Part shown: positions 9,618-19,745 of the stretch, piece by piece | Position numbering within the stretch: position 1 is the stretch's first letter | Layout of the letters: every line of letters begins with the position of its first letter | NCBI GenBank assembly: GCA_021604365.1 | Contig: BQIZ01000006.1 | Span: 1 to 52,603 of the forward strand | Reading direction: 5' to 3' | Length of the DNA: 52,603 bases | From: Nitrospirales bacterium | GTDB taxonomy: Bacteria > Nitrospirota > Nitrospiria > Nitrospirales > UBA8639 | The notes under the pieces: generated by a model | Told to the model about the DNA's origin: nothing | The model's input: only the letters and a program-made list of their open reading frames with translations | Databases searched by the model: none | Translations under genes and position numbers: made by a program

Positions 9618-9862
9618 AGGTTCTCCTCTCATGTAGGCTGGGGGCACCCGGTGGTCTCGAATTATCCTGGACTCATCAGCATAAAAGGGTCAAGGGAATC
9701 CACGGCATTACTCTTCGGTCGCCGCGCAAACCTTCTTAACTTCTACCCTGTTCGCTTTCCATTTGAAGAGAGCTGTGCTTCCGGGCCACGCGGAATGGAC
9801 GGTTAATGAATGATCGACCGGGAATTTTTTGAAATTGCAGTCAAAGCCAAAGAGGGGAGCGT

Positions 9863-9964
9863 ATGAAAAGACCCGTATTCAACCTTGAGGAGCACTCCCA
9901 CTGCTCGATTGCCTTCGGATCGTATCATCTTGGCTGGTTTGAGGATGACCAGTGTAATGGTTAG
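9863..9964 (+). CDS. Possible 33-aa small protein (MKRPVFNLEEHSHCSIAFGSYHLGWFEDDQCNG)
   Basis: ATG with a plausible RBS (gaggggagcgt), stop TAG 9962-9964, just upstream of the TA pair; no homology seen. Confidence 0.25.
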   Translation: MKRPVFNLEEHSHCSIAFGSYHLGWFEDDQCNG

Positions 9965-9994
9965 ATATCAAGCCAGTGGAGGGGAGGATTTCTT

Positions 9995-10273
9995 ATGCCG
10001 CATGTGGATCAATATGTGTCAGTGACGCAAGCGAAGACGCAACTCCTTGAACTGATCCGTCAACTACAAAAGCGTCAGGATACGGTAGGCATTACACGGG
10101 ACGGAGTGCCCACGGCCGTGCTTCTCAGCATGGCGCATTTCGAAGGATTGATGGAAACCCTGGACATTTTGAGTGATCCGAAGACCATGCACCCGCTTCG
10201 GAAGTCACTCAAGCAGGTTCGATCCGGTCGTTGGGAAACACATGAATCCGTCTTTCCCGGCGAGAGTGAATGA
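9995..10273 (+). CDS. Type II antitoxin, Phd/YefM family
   Basis: SVTQAKTQLLELIRQLQKRQDTVGITRDGVPTAVLLSMAHFEGLMETLDIL is Phd/YefM-like; ATGA overlap with toxin. Confidence 0.88.
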   Translation: MPHVDQYVSVTQAKTQLLELIRQLQKRQDTVGITRDGVPTAVLLSMAHFEGLMETLDILSDPKTMHPLRKSLKQVRSGRWETHESVFPGESE

Positions 10274-10563
10274 CGCCCTATCGTGTTCGGTATACCCCGG
10301 AGGCCGGGGGCCCCATCCGCAAACTGCATCCCGAGATTAAACAAGAAATCCGGGCCATTCGAACATTTCAGGATGCACCTTTAACCGGGCATTCTCTTCA
10401 GCAAGAACTCTTCGGCTATCGATCATACCGTGTGCGGTCCTACCGAATAATTTATCGACTCAATGACGACGAACGAACTATTGACGTGATTTTCATTGGA
10501 CAGCGTTGGAATGTCTACGAAGAGCTTCTCTCGCTGGTTCGCCGTCCCTCCTTTGGGAAATGA
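10270..10563 (+). CDS. Type II toxin, RelE/ParE family
   Basis: MTPYRVRYTPEAGGPIRKLHPEIKQEIRAI...YRVRSYRIIYRLNDDERTIDVIFIGQR. Confidence 0.88.
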   Translation: MTPYRVRYTPEAGGPIRKLHPEIKQEIRAIRTFQDAPLTGHSLQQELFGYRSYRVRSYRIIYRLNDDERTIDVIFIGQRWNVYEELLSLVRRPSFGK

Positions 10564-10670
10564 GTTCACACCAATTTACTCGCGCGATAAAACTGCGGGA
10601 GTTGAGAAATAGGCGAATGATGTCGTGTCATCCATACCTGCCCCTCCTGTTGGCCTTGTGATACATTGGC

Positions 10671-12680
10671 ATGATGCAAGCGACTAATACCTTTTCTCTC
10701 AAATCCGATTACACACCCAAAGGTGATCAAGGGAATGCAATTGCCGCCTTGACTGATGGCTTAGAGCAAGGGCGTAAGCATCAAGTGTTGTTGGGGGTCA
10801 CGGGTTCGGGGAAGACCTTCACCATGGCCAATGTGATCGTCAACGTGCAAAAACCCACATTGGTTGTGGTCCACAATAAGACGTTGGCGGCTCAGTTGTA
10901 TCAGGAATTTAAATCCTTTTTTCCCGACAATGCGGTTGAATATTTTGTGAGCTATTACGACTACTATCAGCCGGAGGCCTATATTCCGACTACGGATACC
11001 TATATCGCTAAAGACTCCGCCATCAACGACACCATTGACCAGATGCGCCATGCGGCTACGACGGCGCTCCTGCAACGCAATGACATTATTATCGTGGCGT
11101 CCGTATCGTGTATTTATGGCCTCGGATCGCCTGAGGTCTACCACGATATGTTGTTGTATCTGGAGCCCGGCATGGAGATTCGCCGTGAGCGCATTCTGGC
11201 CAAGCTGGTGGACATTCAATATTCCCGGAATGACCTGGAGTTGCAACGTGGAATGTTTCGGGCGCGCGGGGATGTCATTGAGATTTATCCTGCTTCGTCC
11301 GATTCGAATACGGTCCGGGTGGAATTGTTCGGCGACGAAGTGGAAGCCCTGTATGAAATCGATCCGTTGACCGGCAACGCATTGCGGAAGCTTCCAAAAA
11401 TCGCAATCTATCCCAAGAGTCACTATGTGATTGCGCCCGATCGCTATGAACAGGCAATTGCGGGCATTGAATCAGAGCTGGAGGAACGGCTTGCCTATTT
11501 TCGCCGGACGAATCAATTGCTTGAAGCACAACGGATTGAACAACGGACAAGATTTGACCTGGAGATGATTCGAACCATGGGGTATTGCCATGGGATTGAG
11601 AACTATTCCCGTCACCTGAGCGGACGTTCGCCTGGCGAACCCCCACCGACTCTGTTGGATTATTTCCCCCAAGACTTTTTGCTGATTGTGGATGAATCGC
11701 ATGCCACCGTTCCACAGTTCGGGGGCATGTACGAAGGAGACCGTTCACGCAAAAACACCTTGGTCGAGTACGGGTTTCGCTTGCCCTCGGCCATGGATAA
11801 CCGGCCCTTGAAATTTCCAGAGTTTGAGGGATGCATGAATCAGGTGGTGTATGTCTCCGCCACTCCGGGACCGTATGAATTGAAGCATGCCGGAAAGGCG
11901 CTGATTGAGCAAATCATTCGCCCCACCGGTCTGATTGATCCGGTGATGGACGTGAAGCCTGCGAAGGGCCAGGTCGAACAGTTGCTCGGGGAAATCCGGC
12001 TGCGAGTGGCGAAGGGCCAACGGGTACTGGTGACGACCTTGACCAAGCGCATGGCGGAAGATCTTACCGAGTATTATCACGATCAGGGGCTGAAGGTGCG
12101 TTATCTGCATTCGGATATCAAAACGCTTGAGCGGGCGGACATCATCCGGGATCTGCGCCGTGGTGTCTTTGATGTCCTAGTCGGTATTAATCTCTTGCGG
12201 GAAGGGTTGGATTTGCCTGAGGTCAGTTTAGTGGCGGTGTTGGATGCGGATAAGGAAGGTTTTCTGCGGGGGTATCGTGCCCTGGTGCAGACAGCCGGGC
12301 GCGCTGCCCGTCATCGCGATGGCACCGTGATTCTCTATGGCGATGTGATCACCGATTCGATGCGTAGAACTTTGGACGAAACCGGACGTAGACGAACGAT
12401 TCAGTTGGCATATAATGCTGAGCATGGGATTACACCTGAGACCATCATTAAACGCATCCATGATTTGGAGTACCAATTGGCAGAGGCGGATTATGTGGAC
12501 GTGTCTGTGGCGGCAGAAGCTCTCGCGGCTTACGGAGGGGAAAAAGATTTGGAACAGAGCATCACGGCATTGGAGAAAGATATGAAGACGGCAGCCAAGG
12601 CCTTGGAATTTGAACGAGCCGCTCAGTTGCGGGATACTATTCGCGTTCTCCGACAAAAGCAGATCCAGGTCGGCATCTAA
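10671..12680 (+). CDS. uvrB: UvrABC system protein B
   Basis: [57 protein letters not shown]-terminal UVR domain. Confidence 0.98.
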   Translation: MMQATNTFSLKSDYTPKGDQGNAIAALTDGLEQGRKHQVLLGVTGSGKTFTMANVIVNVQKPTLVVVHNKTLAAQLYQEFKSFFPDNAVEYFVSYYDYYQPEAYIPTTDTYIAKDSAINDTIDQMRHAATTALLQRNDIIIVASVSCIYGLGSPEVYHDMLLYLEPGMEIRRERILAKLVDIQYSRNDLELQRGMFRARGDVIEIYPASSDSNTVRVELFGDEVEALYEIDPLTGNALRKLPKIAIYPKSHYVIAPDRYEQAIAGIESELEERLAYFRRTNQLLEAQRIEQRTRFDLEMIRTMGYCHGIENYSRHLSGRSPGEPPPTLLDYFPQDFLLIVDESHATVPQFGGMYEGDRSRKNTLVEYGFRLPSAMDNRPLKFPEFEGCMNQVVYVSATPGPYELKHAGKALIEQIIRPTGLIDPVMDVKPAKGQVEQLLGEIRLRVAKGQRVLVTTLTKRMAEDLTEYYHDQGLKVRYLHSDIKTLERADIIRDLRRGVFDVLVGINLLREGLDLPEVSLVAVLDADKEGFLRGYRALVQTAGRAARHRDGTVILYGDVITDSMRRTLDETGRRRTIQLAYNAEHGITPETIIKRIHDLEYQLAEADYVDVSVAAEALAAYGGEKDLEQSITALEKDMKTAAKALEFERAAQLRDTIRVLRQKQIQVGI

Positions 12681-12916
12681 TTCTAAAATCCTACACCTGC
12701 CCTTGAGTCTGTCATCATTCCCCCGGGTTTAAGCGAATTTTCAATTCTAGAAAACAGCAGACGCAGGGTATGGAGCAAGTTTGATAGATCGGTTTGGAGT
12801 CCGCCAGAAGAGAGAAGATGACTTTGTCGTGTAAGTCTAGCAGAGGGTTGAAAAACTCATGCATCTTTGAAGGAGACGCGCCTCAAAATGGCATGGTGCC
12901 TATTCTCAATCGAAGA

Positions 12917-13045
12917 TAGCAGGGTGTTCAAAAAGGCCCGACCAGTAAGGCCGCAGGCACTTTGGTGGGCGGAGCGTACGAGTGAGTACGTGAGCCCGAC
13001 AAAGAGCCGAGAACGCCGCTGGCGGACTTTTTCAGCACCCTGCTA
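12917..13045. mobile_element. MITE-like element with TA-flanked terminal inverted repeats (129 bp)
   Basis: tagcagggtgttcaaaaa at left end vs reverse complement of right end tagcagggtgctgaaaaa (2 mismatches in 18); ends read TA-GCAGGGTG...CACCCTGC-TA. Confidence 0.75.
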
Positions 13046-13306
13046 GACGTGTTTATAGACGTAGGCGCCGAGGAACATTCCCAAGACGGTGAGGAGGTTC
13101 ATTTTCAGGAGGAACCCGAGGGTGAATTTTATCAAGACCAAATTGACGGTTACCGGTGGATCTAAGCCCAAGTTCAACGCCTGAACAAAAACATTTTGTA
13201 CGGTTCCCTGAGGAGCCACGACCTGAAGAATTTCCCCTAAAATACTGCCTAACAGTCCGCCAATAAAAATAAATAAGAGTAAGTAGCTTCCACTCTTTTT
13301 TAACAC
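13043..13306 (-). CDS. Small membrane protein, DUF4321-like
   Basis: GGLLGSILGEILQ...LNLGLDPPVTVNLVLIKFTLGFLLKMNLLTVLGMFLGAYVYKHV. Confidence 0.7.
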   Translation of the reverse strand: MLKKSGSYLLLFIFIGGLLGSILGEILQVVAPQGTVQNVFVQALNLGLDPPVTVNLVLIKFTLGFLLKMNLLTVLGMFLGAYVYKHV

Positions 13307-13515
13307 CCGTTGCCTCCCGGCGGATTGTTAGAGATCAGGGAATTGCCAGTGCATGAACTTTTGGAATGTTCAATGTTCAAGGTATGGTCGGACAACGCGG
13401 TGGTTGGAATTGACCAAAAATATGCTTAGGGTAAACTCCTGAACACATTACAAGAAGCCTGAAGTTGAGTCAAGAAATAGCCTGGTGCGAAAGGCCTGTG
13501 GTCACACCGGTGCGT

Positions 13516-14238
13516 TTAGGGTGAGGGGGGTGCCAAAGGGGGAGAAGTAATTGTAAATCGCATGGTGCCCATTTTGCTGACGTCATTAGCCATGAACCCC
13601 ACGAAGATTTCAACGCGATACCGGCCTTGTTGCCAGATTCCGTCTGGTGGAAAAAACTTTAGAAATCCGCTCTCGTCTTCCGTGGCAAGATCGACGATGT
13701 CTTCGTCGAGCCATTGAGGAGAATCCATTCCGGTTTCCGATTCAGAGAACAGACGGCCAATGATTTGATAGGATGACAAATGTTCATGGACAGAAAACAC
13801 CAGGTACACGGAGGGAACGTGTGGCAAGAACCTCTCGGTAGGGTTGACGGGTATGTGTGTATAGCCGCCACGTATGGTCGGTTTAACCTCGAAGCTTTCT
13901 GCGAAATCTAAACTGAGAAACACCCCGGCGGGTTTTTGATCCAATGAAGGGATGAGCGGCGATTGTGAGTAACTATCATAAGGGGTCGGACCATCTGAGA
14001 AATGATCGGGCGGAGTATCGTATTGGAAAAACCCGTGTTGTGTATTTTTGGGCTGCAACTTGGATGGGGAGTTAGCCGGGAGGGGAGGATCATCGCCAAA
14101 AGCAGTGCCGAGCATCGCCAAGAGAACGATCGCGATCATGATGCCCAATAGGAGGGTCCGGCGCATGAGGGGCAAACGATGGATCATGTTGGTTCTGGTG
14201 TAGAGGTTGTCTGACTCCACATTCGTAATTTCCAACAT
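13516..14238 (-). CDS. Hypothetical exported protein (true start probably downstream, near MIHRLPLMRRT)
   Basis: N-terminal hydrophobic signal RRTLLLGIMIAIVLLAMLGTAFG; no family recognised. Confidence 0.6.
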   Translation of the reverse strand: MLEITNVESDNLYTRTNMIHRLPLMRRTLLLGIMIAIVLLAMLGTAFGDDPPLPANSPSKLQPKNTQHGFFQYDTPPDHFSDGPTPYDSYSQSPLIPSLDQKPAGVFLSLDFAESFEVKPTIRGGYTHIPVNPTERFLPHVPSVYLVFSVHEHLSSYQIIGRLFSESETGMDSPQWLDEDIVDLATEDESGFLKFFPPDGIWQQGRYRVEIFVGFMANDVSKMGTMRFTITSPPLAPPSP

Positions 14239-14429
14239 TCTTTTTATGCTGTTCCTGATGAGTCCACGTTCTCTACCTTTGATGGCGACACCGAGTCAAG
14301 GACTTTCGATCTTGTCTTGCGGCACCAGGAGGTGTTTGCTAAGATTTCGAGCGATTCTACGCATTTTCATCTACTTCGTTGCCACAGGCATTATCATTCA
14401 TTCTTTCTAAGGAATAATAGGTTAGAACT

Positions 14430-15866
14430 ATGGGTGCTTCACCAAGTATTGATCCCGATGCATTGCCGCAACTTGTAGGAGATTTTCAACCCGTGGATAT
14501 GTGGCAAGCCCACATTAATCGAATTTTTTACGGGTTAAGGGGAGGTCGTGTTCGAGAGTATTACCAAACGGTGGCCGCAGCAGATTTCCGGTTAGGGTTT
14601 GCCCTGGCGGAAGACTATTGGCGTCGGTGTGGACAACGCGAGAAAACGCAAGCTGCCGATCAAGCGACCGTACCATTGATCGTGATGGAATGGGGTGCCG
14701 GAAACGGGAACCTGGCAGCCTGTTTCCTGGATCGCCTTCAGGAACTCGACCAAGAACAGTTGATATTTCCAAGAATCACCTATCGATGTATTGAGCGCGA
14801 GCCGGTTTTGTTGGAACAGGCCAAAGCCAATCCTGATTTGGCCAAGCATCGTAACCGGGTCACGTTTGAATCTGCTTCTATCGAGGATTTGTCTGCCTGT
14901 CCGGATGGAAGTATTGATCGGATTATCTGCAATGAACTGTGGAGCGAGTTGCCAACGAAGCTCATTCTGCGAAAAGGTGGTGAAATTCATGAAGAGCAGC
15001 TTCGCCCCAATCTGAACGAAAAGCGGTTAGCGGATTTCCCTGATTGGGCAAAGTTTGTTGAGGCATTTGATCAGCAGGACATCGAATCTCTCCATGCGTT
15101 ACCTTCGTTTCTCGAGGACCTTGTCTGGGAGCGGGAATATCGCCCCATCGAGACAAAAACCTTTCCGTTTCGCCGAACGGTTGCGGATTTTCTCAAGCAC
15201 ATCGACGAAGAAGTCCTCGTGCCATATAACGTGGGGGCGTGTCAGAGTATCAAGGAAGCCAAGCGATTGTTGGCCACGAATGCAGTCGGATTTAGCAGTT
15301 TTGATGCAGGGACGGTCGATCCTCGTGTGCTGAATGACCCGGAAAAGCCCTGTTATACGGTACAGGGTGGCCAATTTAGCTTCATGGTGAACTTTCAGTT
15401 GATGCTAGACGTGGCCAGGCATTTGGGTATTCACACCGGCATGATCGAATCGCAACGGGACTTTGTGGGACGGAGCTTGTCGACCAATGTGATCACGGTC
15501 ATGGATCTGCTGGCATCACATCCTTTGCCGCCGGAAGGCCAGGACTGGAAATTGGAGGCGTTAATTCTTCGTACCCTGGAGGCACTGAACCGTACCTACG
15601 TGAGCCCATACCAACGCCATATCGATTTTCCACTTTCTGAAAGTACCCCGGCCCAGGATCGCGCGGCATTAGAGAATCTGGTGCGTTCATTACCGCCGCA
15701 TGGTGTGCCGGATACCATCGCGTATCTCACGGAATCAGAAATTTGGAAGGCCATGCCCGATTTGCAAAAATTAGGATACGACTCAGAAGGCATCAAAGAC
15801 ATGTTGCAACTTCCGCCACAACCGGTGGATTACACACACATGTTTTTCTCCTCTAACGGTTCCTGA
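14430..15866 (+). CDS. Putative class I SAM-dependent methyltransferase (MidA-like)
   Basis: VMEWGAGNGNLAACFLDRLQ motif I and DRIICNELWSELPTKL motif. Confidence 0.65.
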   Translation: MGASPSIDPDALPQLVGDFQPVDMWQAHINRIFYGLRGGRVREYYQTVAAADFRLGFALAEDYWRRCGQREKTQAADQATVPLIVMEWGAGNGNLAACFLDRLQELDQEQLIFPRITYRCIEREPVLLEQAKANPDLAKHRNRVTFESASIEDLSACPDGSIDRIICNELWSELPTKLILRKGGEIHEEQLRPNLNEKRLADFPDWAKFVEAFDQQDIESLHALPSFLEDLVWEREYRPIETKTFPFRRTVADFLKHIDEEVLVPYNVGACQSIKEAKRLLATNAVGFSSFDAGTVDPRVLNDPEKPCYTVQGGQFSFMVNFQLMLDVARHLGIHTGMIESQRDFVGRSLSTNVITVMDLLASHPLPPEGQDWKLEALILRTLEALNRTYVSPYQRHIDFPLSESTPAQDRAALENLVRSLPPHGVPDTIAYLTESEIWKAMPDLQKLGYDSEGIKDMLQLPPQPVDYTHMFFSSNGS

Positions 15867-16116
15867 TCATTTTTCACCGTCGCGAGATACTCCTTCTCGT
15901 CGAGTTGGAATGATGAAGACCGAACGCGGTTAATGATGGTGGGTTGCAAGACTGTCCGCGCGGGAGTGGATACTGTGAAGGCATATCCGCAATCGGAAAA
16001 AATAATGGGGGATGCAGGAATTTTGCAATCAGGTAGATTTTTTTAAATGTGTTGTGTATACTGCGGCGGATTTTTCTAATAACGTAGACTCTCATTTACC
16101 ATAAGACGAGGTTACT

Positions 16117-16422
16117 GTGTTTGGATCGTTTGGATGGATGGAGCTTATGCTCATCCTCATCATTGTGCTCATTATTTTCGGTGCAGGGAAAATACCGCAG
16201 CTTGGTGAGGGCTTAGGCAAAGCGATTAAGGGCTTTAAAAAGTCTGTGGCCGAAGCGGATGCAATGGATGTGACGCCTAATGAGCAAGGCGAAGGTGGAC
16301 AGGTCCCACCACCCCAACCTGAACAACTGCCGAGCCAACACCAGACAGCAGAGGTTCCCCCTCCGCCATCGGCGCAAGGGGTGCCGCAGCCAACGGAATC
16401 CACGCAACCCAAACAGAGTTAA
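16117..16422 (+). CDS. tatA: Sec-independent translocase subunit TatA/TatE-like (GTG start)
   Basis: FGSFGWMELMLILIIVLIIFGAGKIPQLGEGLGKAIKGFKKS. Confidence 0.9.
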   Translation: MFGSFGWMELMLILIIVLIIFGAGKIPQLGEGLGKAIKGFKKSVAEADAMDVTPNEQGEGGQVPPPQPEQLPSQHQTAEVPPPPSAQGVPQPTESTQPKQS

Positions 16423-16540
16423 TTCTCGGGTGAGACTGATACGGTGAAGACCGCCCACCGAAGGGACAGGCAACAGGAACCAAATCCTGATCAACGCTCA
16501 AGGTATACATTCAGCGGGCAGACCATAGAGGAGTGGGAAG

Positions 16541-16828
16541 ATGTTTGGCTTAGGAGCGATGGAAGTTTTGATCATCCTGGTCATCGCGTTCATGCTATTT
16601 GGTCCCAAGGAATTACCGGAAATCGGCAAGCAGATTGGGAAAGCGGTCAAAGGGTTTAAGGAAACCTCTGAAGATCTTCGGCAATCCGTTGAGCCGGAGA
16701 TCAATATGATTACGCAGGAATTCAAATCGGTCGAACAAGATTTAGAATCGTCAATCAAAGAAGCCGAAGAAGAGATCAAAGGGGCAACGGAACAAGCCAC
16801 AGAGCCCGGTGGGTCTAAAATGGGATAA
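16541..16828 (+). CDS. Second TatA/TatB-like subunit
   Basis: MFGLGAMEVLIILVIAFMLFGPKELPEIGKQIGKAVKGFKE. Confidence 0.88.
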   Translation: MFGLGAMEVLIILVIAFMLFGPKELPEIGKQIGKAVKGFKETSEDLRQSVEPEINMITQEFKSVEQDLESSIKEAEEEIKGATEQATEPGGSKMG

Positions 16829-17321
16829 CCCGGTTAGGTGCGGCTCCATGAAGGAGTTGATTGCTACATCGTTGGTTGGAACTCAGGCATTATTGCAGCT
16901 ATTAAAATTTCTTTCGTGTCATCACGAATTCCTTCCGGACGGTCATCAGACTGTTCATCGTACGTACTGCGGGCGGGTCTACAGCTATCTTCTGTCGTGT
17001 TGTGCTTTTGCAACTATCGCAGCATTCAAGCGATAGGGCAAAGAAATAAAATCATGAAGAAAGTTATGTAAAAGACATTGCTTTTTAATGATTTACGACA
17101 AAAAAGGAGACTTGGCATCTAAATGGCAAACAGGAACAAAATCGAGGAGTCCTAGAATAGGGAACTGTTTGATTGCAGAAGGCATGCTAGTGCTTGAGAC
17201 GGCAAATATTACGCAGTCAAGAAGGAAGCGGATGAGAGAGTCCAACAGTTCTGAAAAAAATCTGGGGGTTCGGAATGTTGGCGCTTGATTCCAGGGGTTT
17301 TTCACCAACAGGAGGAGTGCA

Positions 17322-18824
17322 ATGAGGACTTTTTACCAAACCTTTACCAGGTTGACAGCAGCGGCGTTGATTGTGGCCATGTCTGCAGCGCCAGGGTTGG
17401 CCGCCAAGACGACTCCGGCGACCAACAAAAACACCAATGTCGCGGCCATCCCACGGGCCGTTCCCGATTTGGTACCCTATACCAAATTTGATCCACCTAA
17501 GGGTGTCTTTGATGCATCAAAATTGACCCTTTCCGGTGACATGCGTGTGAGACCAGAGTTCAGAACAAACGGAAATTTTAGCAACAATGGGGATAGCAAC
17601 GCATTTTTCTCCAGTCAATTAATCCGCTTAGGATTCAACTATGATGTCTCTCCTGATGTCGTATTCTTCCTGCAACCCCAGGTTGCAAATAATTGGGGGA
17701 GTGCTAGCCCATCTGGCAACAACCCCCCTGGAAATATAACCGGTGCGGGTAATCCAGGCAGTACCGCAACCGATCTGTTTCTCCGTCAAGGCTATATGAT
17801 GGTCAGAAACTTCGTGCTTCCGAATTTAACATTGAAGGCCGGTCGACAGTTACTGGCCTGGGGCGATCATCGGATCTTCGGTACATTCGATTGGAACAAC
17901 GTCGGGTTTGCATTCGACGGGGTGACCATGCGGTATAACCATGCGCAATTCCCTGTGGAATTGGGTTGGTTGCGCGTGGCGGAAGGCAACTGCGTTCCGA
18001 ATGCCGGTGGGTGTTCGAATGGTAAGGCGTCAAGGGGTGATGGTGATATTTTATTTGTGAGAATGCCGATGAAATTTGGTTCCGTAGCCATAGAGCCTGC
18101 CTATATCTACGAAGACGGGGGTTCGACCACTGGTGGGCCGGGGACTTCCGTTGGAGGAACGGCCACGGGTCCAGTAGGTGGGCAGCAATCCAATCAAAAA
18201 CGAAGCACGGTCGGTGGCCGTGTCGCATTCAAGCAGGGAATGTTCGATGCCACGGGTGAAGGGTATTGGCAGTTCGGTGAGTTAGGGGTCCCAGGACAGC
18301 CCAGCAACACGCGGATTAATGCGTTGGCCGGACATTTGGATGGTGGTATCACCTTACCGGTTCCCATGCAACCCCGTATCGGAGCTGAAATCAACTATGC
18401 GACCGGTAGCGATCCTAAGAATGGCGGACATACGTTCAGCCAATTGTTCCCAACGAACCACATTCACTTCGGGTACATGGACTTGATGTCCTGGCAGAAT
18501 ATGTTGACCTATGGTGGAAATTTGCAATTGCGTCCGACTCCGGAAAGCCATTTCGAAATTGCCGGGCATATCATGCGATTGGCGAACGAGAAGGACAACT
18601 GGTACACGGCTTCTCAGGCCACCTTCTTTAACACTCCTGCCAACAATAAAGAAAAGTCCCTCGGTGGTGAAATTGACGTGGTGTACACCTTGTTCTTCCA
18701 AAACAATAAAGTTGGATGGCAAGTGGGCTACGGCCACTTCTTTACTGGCGATTACTTGAAGAAAAATGGATTTGGCACCGCCGATCAGAACTGGGGCTAC
18801 ACCCAGCTCTGGATCAATTTCTAA
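17322..18824 (+). CDS. Outer-membrane alginate-export-type porin
   Basis: Signal peptide; LTLSGDMRVRPEFRTN, LRQGYMMVRNF, LKAGRQLLAWGDHRIFG; C-terminal aromatic beta-strand ending WINF. Confidence 0.75.
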   Translation: MRTFYQTFTRLTAAALIVAMSAAPGLAAKTTPATNKNTNVAAIPRAVPDLVPYTKFDPPKGVFDASKLTLSGDMRVRPEFRTNGNFSNNGDSNAFFSSQLIRLGFNYDVSPDVVFFLQPQVANNWGSASPSGNNPPGNITGAGNPGSTATDLFLRQGYMMVRNFVLPNLTLKAGRQLLAWGDHRIFGTFDWNNVGFAFDGVTMRYNHAQFPVELGWLRVAEGNCVPNAGGCSNGKASRGDGDILFVRMPMKFGSVAIEPAYIYEDGGSTTGGPGTSVGGTATGPVGGQQSNQKRSTVGGRVAFKQGMFDATGEGYWQFGELGVPGQPSNTRINALAGHLDGGITLPVPMQPRIGAEINYATGSDPKNGGHTFSQLFPTNHIHFGYMDLMSWQNMLTYGGNLQLRPTPESHFEIAGHIMRLANEKDNWYTASQATFFNTPANNKEKSLGGEIDVVYTLFFQNNKVGWQVGYGHFFTGDYLKKNGFGTADQNWGYTQLWINF

Positions 18825-18865
18825 TCATCCTTATCTTAGGGGACTTAACCCTCCCCGTTATCCTG

Positions 18866-18903
18866 AAAAGCCCGGCTGGATTAATCCAGCCGGGCTTTTT
18901 TTC
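18866..18903 (+). terminator. Rho-independent terminator downstream of the porin gene
   Basis: 34-bp perfect palindrome AAAAGCCCGGCTGGATTAATCCAGCCGGGCTTTT followed by T-run. Confidence 0.92.
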
Positions 18904-19745
18904 TTTCTGGGTTATTTAGATAGGTTTTTTCTGCTTTTCCAATGAATCTCCGGCCTGAATTCATCATCCCTGATTCGGTTTCTACTTGGGTTCATCTTCC
19001 TTACATGTATGTCTGGGGGGTGTAGGGAAAAACTTGGTTGCATTTCCTGCGGGAATAGATTCACCAATACGGGCAAGGACAATGTGGCCTGCAAATATAC
19101 GGACAAGGAATTGGATGAAAGCATGGGACTCTATTTTTATGAAGCTCGCACGACGCACCCTCGGTCGGGTTATCTCAGAGGATGAGCTCATACCAAATCC
19201 AGGCAACCCCCGGAACTTCAATCGATACACCTATGCTCACATTAATTCGATTCTCTTCAATGATCCCATCGGCCATTTCGGATTTAAATCGGCGGATGCA
19301 AGTTCCAAGTGCAACGACTGATTGATGGCAAAGTTGGATAAAACACCTCCAAGGGCTTGTCCCGGTTAAGACATGTACTCCTCCAGTGTTCAAGCGATGC
19401 GCAATAGCATTGAGCTTCCGACGGGTATTAGCCAGACCAATTCTTCCCCTTCGGCAGATCCTGGCAGCGTAAGCCAGGAATGTTTTCGTTCCGGCTGAGT
19501 TGCCAAATGGTATGCCGACAACATTTTGGTTGCCGGTTGTCTCGCCGGTCGCTGGCATTCAGCCATCTCCCTGGCTATCTTTAGGGGAGAATGCCGTTGA
19601 TCCAGACCCAAGGCTGAAGTCTCAGGTTTTTCGATATCCATGTGTGTGTAGGATTTTTATGCAAAAGGTTTCCCTCATCTCTGTATCACCTTTCCCGATA
19701 ACATTCTGCGTTATCGTGGAATTCTATTAATAGGCCGGAGGAATC

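Noticed and set aside
10761-11423. 220-aa minus-strand ORF (plus other antisense ORFs to 12656)
   Set aside because: Antisense shadows of uvrB.
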